From: Chrysochromulina tobinii
Lineage: Eukaryota; Haptophyta; Prymnesiales; Chrysochromulinaceae
Direction: 5' to 3'
NCBI GenBank assembly: GCA_001275005.1
Contig: JWZX01000643.1
Location: forward strand, 1 to 13,410
Length of the DNA stretch: 13,410 nucleotides
This document shows positions 6,896-13,410 of the stretch, in pieces; positions within the stretch are counted from its first letter, which is position 1, and every line of letters begins with the position of its first letter. The notes below the pieces were generated by a model. The model searched no databases and was not told the DNA's origin. It saw only the letters and a program-made list of their open reading frames with translations. The translations under genes were made by a program, and so were the position numbers.

Positions 6896-8292
6896 TCTCG
6901 CCGCCCTCTCCGCCGCAGCCGCCGCGGCCTGGCGAGTGCGCACCTGTGGGGAAGGGCGAGGCGCCGTGGCGAGCACTTGCATGCGAGTGCACAGCACGGC
7001 CCGGCGAGTGCACAGCACGGCCGGGGCTGCCGGTACGTCCTCCCCCGCCAAGCGTCGCGTCCGCTCGCAGAAAGGCCGCCAGGGCAGTCACCTCCCTCGC
7101 CGCCTGTGTGGCGGCCTCGGCCGCCTCGACCGCATCCTTGGCCGCCGCCTCCGCCCCAGCTACCGATCGGTTGGTGGCGACGGTGAGCGCCGTGGTGAGC
7201 GCCGGCGAGGCGCCACAGGAGACATAAGGGGTCGACGGGCGCGCGTATGGTGGCGAGCGAGCCGAACGGCGACGAGCGTTGTCGTCGTCGTCGTCACTGT
7301 CGGCGTCGTCACTGTCGTCCTCGTCCTCGTCCTCGTCCTCGTCGCCCTCGATGCTGTTGCCGTCCTCGACGCCTAGAAAGTCCTCCGAGTACGGCGGAGG
7401 GCGCGCGAGCAGGCGCGTCGCAACCGCCGTCGCCGCATAGGATCGCTCGAGCACCTGTGGGGAAGAAGAGAGAGCGCCGTGGTGAGCACGTGCATGCGAG
7501 GCCCATCTTCGGTTCAGCGGCCGAGAGGGCGCCGTGGTGAGCACATGCATGCGAGGCGAGGGCCATCTTCGGTTCAGCGGCCGCTCGAGTACCCGTTCGG
7601 CGAGCGGCGACCGAAATTGATGGGTCAGTGCAGCACGCTCGGGCGGCGCCGGTAAGGCGAGCGCCGAGGTGAGGCGAGCGAGCCGCAGCTCATTCGCGTC
7701 GGAGCGTCCCAATCGACGATCGAGATCGGCGTGCGGCTCGATGAGGGCGTCGAGGCGCTGTGGGGAATCGAGGCGTAGCCCCATCACCTGATGAGGGAGG
7801 CAATTGGTGGCCATCAGCGGACATCATCAAGGGGCAATCAAGTTCCCTGATGAGGGAGGCAATTACCGAAGCGGGCGATGGCTCTTCACAAGGCGTCGAG
7901 CTGGGCGCTTCGGCCTTCCACAGCGGCGGCGTCGGCGTCGTGCTGGTGAAGCGCGAGCGCGTGCCGGTGGAGGCGCCGGTGGAGGTGGCGGAGGAGGTGG
8001 AGGAGGAGGTGGCGGTGGAGATGGCGGACGCGCCGGAGCGCCGTGTTGAGCTGGATCCCGCCTTAATCGCAGCTGACTCGGCGGGCTCCGGCGGCGCTGG
8101 TGTGAAGGCTCTCGCTGGTGTGAAGGCACTCGCGGCTGTGGGGGTGGCGGCTGTGGGGACGGCGACGACAGCAGCGAAACGGCCGGGGGGGCTTGGCGGA
8201 AGATCGAGTGGCGCTGGCCGGCGCCCGCCGCCACCGCCGCCGCCGCCGCTGCTGCCGCTGCTGCCACCGCTGCTGCCGCTGCTGCCACCGCT

Positions 8293-8323
<31 letters not shown>

Positions 8324-9237
8324 CGGCTGCTGCTGGCCGAGGTGCTCGCGGCGCGAGCGGACGTAGCGCCGGCGGCCCGGGCGGTGGCGGCATGGGAGCA
8401 CGTGGAGGGCGCGGAGGCGGCGAGATATGAGCTCGAGCCGGCGCGCCGAAGCTGCGACCGATGTGACGAAGCTGACGAAGCGCCGGTCGGGCGGCGGCGA
8501 CTCGGCGTCGCACGGCGCACCGCCGCGGCGGAAGCTTCTTTGGAGGACGACGCTGACGAAGCTGACGAAACGGAGGCTGCTTTGGAGGAGGAGGAGGTCC
8601 ACGAGGCGGCGCGCACGAGGCGATGCACGATGCGGAGCTGCTGCTCCGAGCCAGGCGAGGAGGCGGTTGACGTGGCCGCACGAACAGCGCCGTGTTGAGC
8701 GCCCCCCGAGGCGCGAGGGCGGAGCTGCTGCCGCACGTGGGCCCATTTTGAGGTCGAGGTCGAGCGGTCCGTCGAGCGATCGGTGGAGGAGCGGTCCGTG
8801 CTCGGAGCCGGCGGCGAGGCGGGCACCTCGAGCACGCAGCCGCACAGAGGCTCGAGCGCGAGCCGAATATTCTTGAGGTGCATCGGCTTCGCATCGCACA
8901 GCTGAGCGAGTGCCGCCTCGACCTCGCGGTAGATGCCGAGGTCCATGTGCTCCAGGTCGTCCGAGTCCTCGACGCCCGCCGCCTCGAAGGCCACGGCGAA
9001 GCGCGACGCGTACCCGGGCTTGATGCCCTCGAGCCACTCCTTGAGCGAACGCTGCTGCTCCATGGAGCGCGCGCTGTGCTCCACCTCGCCGCCGCCAGTC
9101 GGGTTGTCGGTCAGCTGGCTCACGGTGAGCTCGTCGATCCAGCTCTCCTCCGGGCGAGGAGACGTGATGTCGGCGGGCGCGGCCTGGCCGCCCTTTGCGC
9201 CGTCGGCCATCGCGGGCAGCCAGCTGAACATCTGCAT
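5362..9237 (-). CDS. SAM-domain, low-complexity and coiled-coil protein (7 exons), function unknown
   Basis: Minus-strand exons 9237-7867, 7787-7593, 7454-7037, 6943-6691, 6538-6475, 6304-6071 and 5889-5362 join with matching phases (0,0,1,2,0,0) into 1020 residues. Residues about 64-130 look like a SAM domain (LKEWLEGIKPGY, AFEAAGVEDSDDLEHM, KPMHLKNIRLAL), usually a protein-protein or RNA-binding helical module. A long Ser/Ala/Arg-rich stretch with poly-Gly runs follows, then an acidic Glu/Asp tract in exon 3 and a Gly run in exon 4. Exons 5-7 are Arg/Ala/Glu/Gln-rich and heptad-like (VRREQALAAQRAEHAR, QQERQRVTKLNQL), suggesting a coiled coil. The C-terminus is Gly-rich and ends KGYYDC. I used the first ATG in the open frame (9237); ATGs at 9231 and 9210 are alternatives. 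I do not recognise the full architecture. Confidence 0.7.
5890..6070 (-). other. SAM gene intron 6 (181 nt), 19-nt exon-start copies and 21-nt array
   Basis: The 19-nt sequence GTGAGCGAGATTGCGATCT (minus strand) occurs exactly three times: at the intron start (6070-6052), inside it (6021-6003) and at the start of the next exon (5889-5871). A 21-nt unit containing GCGTCCCTCCTCAGA is repeated three times at 5931-5993. The acceptor is GTCCCTCCCTCAG. Confidence 0.8.
6305..6474 (-). other. SAM gene intron 5 (170 nt), 12-nt direct repeat and junction copy, class B end
   Basis: The intron starts GTGCGGCGCGAG, identical to the first 12 nt of the next exon. Plus-strand 6370-6402 copies the joined exon 5/exon 6 sequence with one extra C. 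A class A piece (GCGTCCCTCATCAGATTGAT) lies between this copy and the donor. The acceptor end is a class B module with GCATGC and CCTTCCCCACAG. Confidence 0.75.
6539..6690 (-). other. SAM gene intron 4 (152 nt), 46-nt units each with an acceptor
   Basis: The donor GTACGTCG and acceptor CCCTCATCAG before GTATGATCG fit phase 2. A 46-nt unit is repeated with starts at 6538, 6584 and 6630 (plus strand). Each unit carries GATGGCCTCCCTCATCAGG on the minus strand, so there are three near-identical acceptors. Confidence 0.75.
6944..7036 (-). other. SAM gene intron 3 (93 nt), class B
   Basis: A phase 1 intron from GTACCGGC to CCTTCCCCACAG. The GTGCACTCGC and GGCCGTGCTGT units are repeated twice, followed by GCATGC, GTGCTCGCCACGGCGC and the C-rich acceptor. 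Its last ~44 nt match the end of intron 5 of this gene with only a few differences. Confidence 0.75.
7455..7592 (-). other. SAM gene intron 2 (138 nt), two class B units
   Basis: The intron starts GTACTCGAGCG and the next exon starts GTGCTCGAGCG. Two class B units (GCATGC, then GTGCTCACCACGGCGC) occur in tandem, each preceded by GCCGCTGAACCGAAGATGG. The second ends TTCTTCCCCACAG. Confidence 0.75.
7788..7866 (-). other. SAM gene intron 1 (79 nt), class A
   Basis: The intron starts GTAATTGCC and ends with ATTGCCTCCCTCATCAG before GTGATGGGG. The acceptor module GCCTCCCTCATCAGG is present a second time about 55 nt upstream, with CTTGATTGCC and CTGATGGCC units between. Confidence 0.7.
8228..8322. 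repeat. GCC/GCT trinucleotide-rich tract coding poly-Gly/Ser
   Basis: CCG/CCGCTG-type trinucleotide runs inside exon 1 of the SAM gene encode Gly runs broken by Ser-Ser-Gly on the minus strand. A similar pure GCC run at about 6858-6892 encodes a Gly run in exon 4, and a GTC/CTC tract at about 7276-7350 encodes the acidic stretch in exon 3. Confidence 0.8.
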
Positions 9238-9437
9238 CGTCAGGTTACAGGGAGGATGCAGCGACGCGGAAGGAACACTCCTAGTCAAGTCAAAAAGTCA
9301 AGCATGTCAAGTCAAGTCAAGACTTGACATGTTCCTGCGAAACTGGTTGGAACAGTAAGATCGCTTTTTCGCTACGACTGAAGCCAAGTCAAAAGAGACA
9401 AGTCAAGCCTTGTGATGGAAAACTCCGCAAGCAACCA
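9238..9437. promoter_or_regulatory. Divergent promoter region with an 11-bp inverted repeat
   Basis: This 200-nt gap separates the starts of two divergent genes. CATGTCAAGTC (9303-9313) and GACTTGACATG (9321-9331) form a perfect 11-bp inverted repeat around a 7-nt AAGTCAA spacer. Further AAGTCAA copies lie at about 9284-9300 and 9386-9406. No TATA box is evident. A regulatory role is inferred from position and symmetry. Confidence 0.5.
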
Positions 9438-11252
9438 ATGAAGCGACGTCGGTTCGGCGTCGCCGGCGGCGGCGACGTCAACGGCGGCGACGACGGCGAT
9501 GTGAGGGTGCGAAGCGCCGAGGGCGAGGTGGTCGCGTGGTCCCGTTTGGCCGCGGCGCGATCGGCGGCGCTCGCCAACTGGGTGAGCGACACGGGCGGCG
9601 CCGAGGGGGCGTTCTCCACTCTGGTGCCTGCGGCTGCGCTCCGCACGCTCTCGCGCGTCGCCGAGGGCGGGGCGGAGGATGGCGGGGCGCTGGAGGGGTG
9701 CTCGCTCGCGCAGCTCGCGCAGCTGTTGCATGGCGCGCACTTTCTCGACGTGGACGTCGAGCTTCTCCGCCTCCTCTCGCGTTCCCTGTGCACTGGCCAC
9801 CTCGCCGGCAAGAGTGGCCCGGAGCTCGGGCGGCTGCTGGGCGTCAAGAGCGACTTCCCCACCGAGGCGGAGCGGCAGGCGGCGACGGAAGAGCCGATCT
9901 TCACGCATGACGCTCAGGACGACGCCATCGCTCCCGGAGCGGCGAGCTCCGACCTTAGACACCTTAAGATTGGCAACGTGGTCATTGAGTTGCCACCATC
10001 GGCGAAGGTCACCTACGGCGAGGGCGGACGCGCCGAGCTGCACCTGAACGCCTTTACTGGCAGTCTGACCGTCTTGCCGACGGCGGCCTCGATGTCCGTC
10101 AAGCGTGCTTCCGATGCACCCACACCGCCACCGCTCGTGTGCTGGCTCTCGACACAGCTCGTCAACGAGGACGCCCTCGAGGACGCCCTCGCAGACGCTG
10201 ACGTGCCGACGCTGTGTGCACTCAAGGGCGTGAGCCTCGCGTGGCGCGCGCGAGCGCGGCGCGTCCTGTGCGCGCGGCTGTGCGCACGCGTCGGCCTGCC
10301 GCTCACGAGCAACCTCGTCGAGGTGACCAAGCTCGACCTCTCGGGCAGCCGCGCCGCCGGTCGCCTCTTCGCCGACGCGGTCGACGCATCGCGCTGGCTG
10401 CCCAACCTGGCAAAGGTGACGGGGCTGGGCGGTTTCGAGGTGGACGTGGCCGCGCTGAGGAGCGTGGAGTCTTCGGATGAATCGGAAGAAGATGAAGAGG
10501 GTGAAGAGGGTCCGCCGCTGTATCCGATGGCAGGGGTACGCGCGTGCATCCGCGGCGAGGGCGAGGTGTCGATGGAGGTGCTGCTCGCCGCGTGCGTGCT
10601 GCGCGACGGTGAGGCGCACGTGCCGGCGAACGCGTTCCGCGACGACACATCGATGACGTCGATCGCGCTGCCCGCCGGCCTCACGAGCATCGGTGAGAGC
10701 GCCTTCGAGGGCTGTACCTCGATGACTTCGATCGAGCTGCCCGCCAGCCTCATGAGCATCGGTGAGTACGCCTTCTATGGCTGCTCCTCGATGACATTGA
10801 TCGAGCTACCCGCTGGCCTCACGAGCATCGGTGATTATGCCTTCCGTGGCTGCTCCTCGATGACGTCGATCGAGCTGCCCGCTGGCCTCAGGAGCATTGG
10901 TGATGGCGCCTTCATTTCCTGCTCCTCATTGACGTCGATCGAGCTGCCCGCCGGCCTCACGAGCCTCGGTGAGTACTCCTTCGAGGGCTGCTCCAGGTTG
11001 ATGTCAATCGCGCTGCCTGCCGGCCTCACGAGCATCGGTCAGTGCGCCTTCTGGGGCTGCTCCTTGATGACGTCGATCGAGCTGCCCGCCGGCCTCACGA
11101 GCCTCGGTGAGGGCGCCTTCATGAACTGCTCCTCGTTGACGTCGATCCAGCTGCCCGCCAGCCTCACGAGCATCGGTGAGTGCGCCTTCGAGGGCTGCTC
11201 CTCATTGACGTTAATCGAGCTGCCTGCCGGCCTCATGAGCCTCAGGCAGTAA
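9438..11252 (+). CDS. Skp1-like domain protein with BspA-type LRR_5 repeats, ends at an in-repeat TAA
   Basis: A single-exon frame of 604 residues; the first ATG in the open frame is 9438. Residues about 22-155 follow the Skp1 plan: a BTB/POZ-like start (VRSAEGEVVAWSRL), the middle helices (CSLAQLAQLLHGAHFLDVDVELL), and the Skp1 dimerisation tail (KSGPELGRLLGVKSDFPTEAE). Skp1 links F-box proteins to cullin-1 ubiquitin ligases. Residues about 245-285 (LADADVPTLCALKGVSLAWR) look weakly F-box-like. An acidic patch at 345-357 precedes LRR_5 repeats of exactly 23 residues from residue 406 (10653). The repeat pattern is MTSIxLPAGLTSIGE, then xAFxGCSS. TAA at 11250-11252 falls inside repeat 9, where the other repeats have a codon such as TAC, so the protein looks truncated. 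No introns are visible. Confidence 0.75.
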   Translation: MKRRRFGVAGGGDVNGGDDGDVRVRSAEGEVVAWSRLAAARSAALANWVSDTGGAEGAFSTLVPAAALRTLSRVAEGGAEDGGALEGCSLAQLAQLLHGAHFLDVDVELLRLLSRSLCTGHLAGKSGPELGRLLGVKSDFPTEAERQAATEEPIFTHDAQDDAIAPGAASSDLRHLKIGNVVIELPPSAKVTYGEGGRAELHLNAFTGSLTVLPTAASMSVKRASDAPTPPPLVCWLSTQLVNEDALEDALADADVPTLCALKGVSLAWRARARRVLCARLCARVGLPLTSNLVEVTKLDLSGSRAAGRLFADAVDASRWLPNLAKVTGLGGFEVDVAALRSVESSDESEEDEEGEEGPPLYPMAGVRACIRGEGEVSMEVLLAACVLRDGEAHVPANAFRDDTSMTSIALPAGLTSIGESAFEGCTSMTSIELPASLMSIGEYAFYGCSSMTLIELPAGLTSIGDYAFRGCSSMTSIELPAGLRSIGDGAFISCSSLTSIELPAGLTSLGEYSFEGCSRLMSIALPAGLTSIGQCAFWGCSLMTSIELPAGLTSLGEGAFMNCSSLTSIQLPASLTSIGECAFEGCSSLTLIELPAGLMSLRQ

Positions 11253-11630
11253 GCCTTCAATGACTGCTCCGCGTTGATGTCAATCGAGCTGCCCGCCGGC
11301 CTCACGAGCCTTGGTAAGGGCGCCTTCCAGGGCTGCTCCTCGTTGACATCGATCGCGCTGCCCACCGGCCTCACAAGCATCGGTGAGTGGGCCTTCGGTG
11401 GCTGCTCCTTGATGACGTCGATCGCGCTGCCTGCCTGCCTCACGAGCATCGGCTATGAGGCCTTCCGTGAATGCTCCTCGTTGAAGTCGATCAAGCTGCC
11501 CGCTGGCCTCACGAGCCTCGGTGAGCTCGCCTTCTTTGGCTGCTCCTCGTTGGCGTCAATTGAGCTGCCCGCTGGCTTCTATGACAGCATTCTCAAATCT
11601 GCTGCAGTGCCTCCCAGCGCCATCCTTTGA
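10653..11630 (+). repeat. LRR_5 coding repeat array, 69-nt units
   Basis: Thirteen full 69-nt units and a partial fourteenth start at 10653 + 69n with no length change. Unit 9 (11205-11273) carries the TAA. Units 10-13 remain in the same frame, and unit 14 degenerates into a short tail ending at a TGA (11628-11630). The units are similar in DNA as well as protein (GAGCTGCCCGCCGGCCTCAC is nearly invariant), suggesting recent amplification or homogenisation. Confidence 0.9.
11253..11630 (+). pseudogene. In-frame LRR_5 continuation downstream of the TAA
   Basis: Four and a half further LRR units follow the TAA in the same frame, with intact LxSIxLPxGLTSxG patterns and no other stop until TGA at 11628-11630. 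This could be the lost C-terminus after a nonsense change, a sequencing error in 11250-11252, or stop readthrough. The local context (CAGTAAGCC, where other units read GAGTACGCC or similar) favours a single-base change. Confidence 0.6.
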
Positions 11631-12052
11631 ATGAGCTGCTGCCGGCCTCAAAAGTTGAGCTGCTGCCGGCCTCATGAGCATTGTGGACTGTGCGGTGCGC
11701 ACGGATCAACTGCAACTGAGGTCAACACATCCCAGGCGTGCCTCGTACAAACTGTACACACCAGCTACGCTTTTCCACGACGCACGAAACCCACGAATAC
11801 ACACGCGCATCTCCACGCACAATAAAACAAGACTGTTCCGCCTAGCTATACTATAATACCCCTATACCGCAAAATCGCACTGGTGCGTCGGTCGAGTCGC
11901 ACCGAGCGGAAAGGCGGTGTTAAACGCTTGGTCTGGGGGGTGAGGTTTGTATTCAGTGTCTCGCTGCAAGCAAGCTAATTAGTCGAAACACACAAGTCCT
12001 AAACCTTGCTTGTTTGCTTGCTTGTCTCGCTTAAAAGCGTCCTCGTGGGCGG
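11631..12052. other. Intergenic region: decayed LRR pieces, possible poly(A) signal
   Basis: Just after the TGA, GAGCTGCTGCCGGCCTCA appears twice (about 11634-11673), resembling the LRR unit GAGCTGCCCGCCGGCCTCA. AATAAA lies at 11821-11826 and could serve the upstream transcript. A CTTGCTTGTTTGCTTGCTTG tract at about 12005-12025 lies close to the next start codon. No gene is supported here. Confidence 0.5.
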
Positions 12053-13410
12053 ATGCCGAAAAAACGACGCAACTTTTCTTTTGGGCACGAAAGCCGTGGG
12101 ACGAAGGCCTCCCAGCAGCGACCCAATATGGCTCGCGTCGCTTATGGAGCCACGTCCGCCGCGGATGACGACGATGACATCCGCTTCGGCAGCATGGGCT
12201 ACACGACCGAGCTCAGCGAGGACTACGTGACCACGGCGCAGTACATGGCCCGGGATCTCGACGATCCCTACGCCTACGAGAAGAAGCCGATCCACTACAT
12301 CCCTGGCTACACTGGCCACCTGCCGCTGAACCGCGAGCGCTTCGGCGTCAACTACCGCGAGGCCTCTGCCGCGACCATCGCGATGCAGAAATCCAAGGGC
12401 GTCCACCACCCCGTCACCGACCTCTCCGCGCCGGCGCCCAACTACGTGCGTGCCACCCGCACCACCCGCCCGCCGCCAGCGCCGCACTCGAGTGCGGAGC
12501 TCGACGGCCGCAGAGAGGATGGCCCTTGCTCGCGGGAGGGAAGCGATGCTGCCGCCGCCTCCGTGGCCGTCCGAGCGCTGTTCGCTCGGATGCCACGACC
12601 CCACCGCCCGACCGACTAGAGGGCCCCACCGCCCTTCAGCCCCCTCTTCTGACCTTCGTGCGTGTGCATGCGTCGGGCAGTTTGGCAAGACCGCCATCAA
12701 GAAGCTCAACCGGAGCCAGAAGTTTATTGCCGCCGACCAGGTCGCTCAGGAGGAGGCCACTACCAACCAGCAAAAGTATGGGCATCCGCACGCTCAGGCG
12801 CCTTTCGGCGTCTTCCCAGTCGGCACGGCGCCCGGAGCGATGGACTACACGGCGACCTCGAGCAAAGTGTGCCCGAACAACCAAGCCGACGACCCCTCGA
12901 GCCTCGCTTCGCGCATCGCCCACCGCCGCGTCGCTCGCATCAAGGTATGACCACTGCCCCCTCTCGCCCCTCTCACCGACCCCATCCCAGCCTCACCCCC
13001 ATTCAAACGCCACCCCCCTCTGCCTCCCTCTCTTCCCTCATCCCCTTCCTCTCTCTGAACTCGCCCCTCTGATTGCCTCTGATTGCATGCGCTCACCCGT
13101 TCCTCTCTCTGAACTCGCCACTCGCAGCGAAACCTCAACGGCGGCCTCTTCCGCCCCGACCCCTACGACGACTCGGTCGTCGACGACATCGCTTCACTCG
13201 ACCCGCGTCTCAAGATCCTTCAGACCCGCACCGAGTACCGTTCCGATGCGGCCGCATGCATGCAAACCTCCGCGGAGGAGCTCTTCGACATGTGCGTCGC
13301 CCACACGCAACCCCCATCTGCCTGCCTCCCCCCCCCTCCGATAGGCAACTCCCCGTATCGGACTGCACCCTTCGTCGCTTGTTCCCGCCCGCCCCCTCTC
13401 CCCCCTTCCC
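12053..13410 (+). CDS. Partial gene, possible ciliary microtubule inner protein (CIMIP2/FAM166-like)
   Basis: Exons 12053-12445, 12681-12944 and 13128-13291 join with phases 0, 0 and 2; a fourth from 13345 (giving MQLPVSD) is tentative and the gene leaves the window. The frame reads 131 residues, then 88, then about 54. Residues 81-91 are HYIPGYTGHLP, followed by RERFGVNYREAS; an IPGYTG(H/Y)xP motif followed by a short G-x-x-Y segment is characteristic of FAM166/CIMIP2-type proteins inside ciliary doublet microtubules. Later parts (FGKTAIKKLNRSQKF, ADQVAQEEATTNQQKYG, DPRLKILQTRTEYRSDA) have no domain I recognise. The ATG at 12053 is the first in frame; 12128 (MARVAYG) is an alternative. The ciliary assignment rests on one motif. 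Confidence 0.6.
12446..12680 (+). other. Intron 1 of the CIMIP2-like gene
   Basis: The donor is GTGCGTGCC after AACTAC; the acceptor is GCGTCGGGCAG before TTTGGC. It holds a 16-bp perfect palindrome CCGCACTCGAGTGCGG (12482-12497) and a hairpin CCGAGCG-CTGTT-CGCTCGG (12571-12589). No TGAT array is present, unlike most introns in the window. Confidence 0.7.
12945..13127 (+). other. Intron 2 of the CIMIP2-like gene with a duplicated acceptor tract
   Basis: The donor is GTATGACC after ATCAAG; the acceptor is ACTCGCAG before CGAAAC. The 20-nt tract TTCCTCTCTCTGAACTCGCC occurs at 13046-13065 and 13100-13119. Between the copies is a class A-like piece, CTCTGATTGCCTCTGATTGC. Confidence 0.7.

Noticed and set aside
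7173-7210. Possible extra class B intron inside SAM exon 3
   Set aside because: The core motif is present on the minus strand, but there is no CCCCACAG end or fitting donor, and the frame is open through it.
7760-8698. Long plus-strand frame opposite SAM exon 1 (312 codons)
   Set aside because: It is an Ala/Glu/Pro-rich shadow of a GC-rich coding exon; the opposite strand has the SAM domain and phase-matched splice sites.
9238-9288. N-terminal extension of the SAM protein from 9288
   Set aside because: The codon there is TTG on the minus strand; the first in-frame ATG is at 9237.
9324-9437. N-terminal extension of the Skp1-LRR protein from 9324
   Set aside because: The codon at 9324 is TTG, lies inside the inverted repeat, and no ATG occurs in frame before 9438.

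Overview
This window looks like nuclear DNA of a GC-rich unicellular eukaryote, most likely a flagellate microalga. The genes are split by short GT-AG introns whose phases match across every junction I reconstructed. The products are eukaryotic (EB1, ER-type DnaJ, Skp1-like, SAM). One gene encodes BspA-type LRR_5 repeats, which are expanded in haptophytes and some other algae. A haptophyte is my best guess from general style; a pelagophyte or another alga is not excluded. The window starts inside an intron of the first gene and ends inside the last gene.

Layout: (1) 1-2065, plus strand: the 3' five exons of an ERdj3/DNAJB11-like DnaJ chaperone. (2) 2066-3137: a gap between convergent genes with short tandem repeats and no gene I can support. 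(3) 3138-5200, minus strand: a complete five-exon EB1 microtubule plus-end protein. (4) 5362-9237, minus strand: a seven-exon SAM-domain, low-complexity, coiled-coil protein of unknown function. (5) 9238-9437: a short divergent promoter with an 11-bp inverted repeat. (6) 9438-11252, plus strand: an intronless Skp1-like protein with 23-residue LRR_5 repeats; a TAA interrupts repeat 9 and the repeats go on in frame to 11630. (7) 12053 to the window end, plus strand: a partial multi-exon gene with an IPGYTGHLP motif, perhaps a ciliary microtubule inner protein. The genes share no obvious pathway, although EB1, the last gene and perhaps the SAM protein could all belong to a flagellar cytoskeleton.

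The most interesting content is in the introns. Nearly every intron in the DnaJ, EB1 and SAM genes holds extra copies of its own splice sites plus 12-45 nt of the adjoining exon. These copies are separated by one of two recurring modules. Class A is made of about 10-nt repeats with a TGAT core and often ends GATTGCCTCCCTCATCAG. Class B has a GCTCACCACGGCGC-like core and ends in C-rich CCCCACAG. Two introns hold a copy of the already joined exon-exon sequence. Many introns begin with a direct repeat of the start of the next exon, always from GT. Together this reads like an intron gain and expansion process in which a module inserts together with a local duplication of coding sequence, resembling introner elements or intron birth by tandem duplication. 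All gene models are read by eye, without transcripts or database searches.
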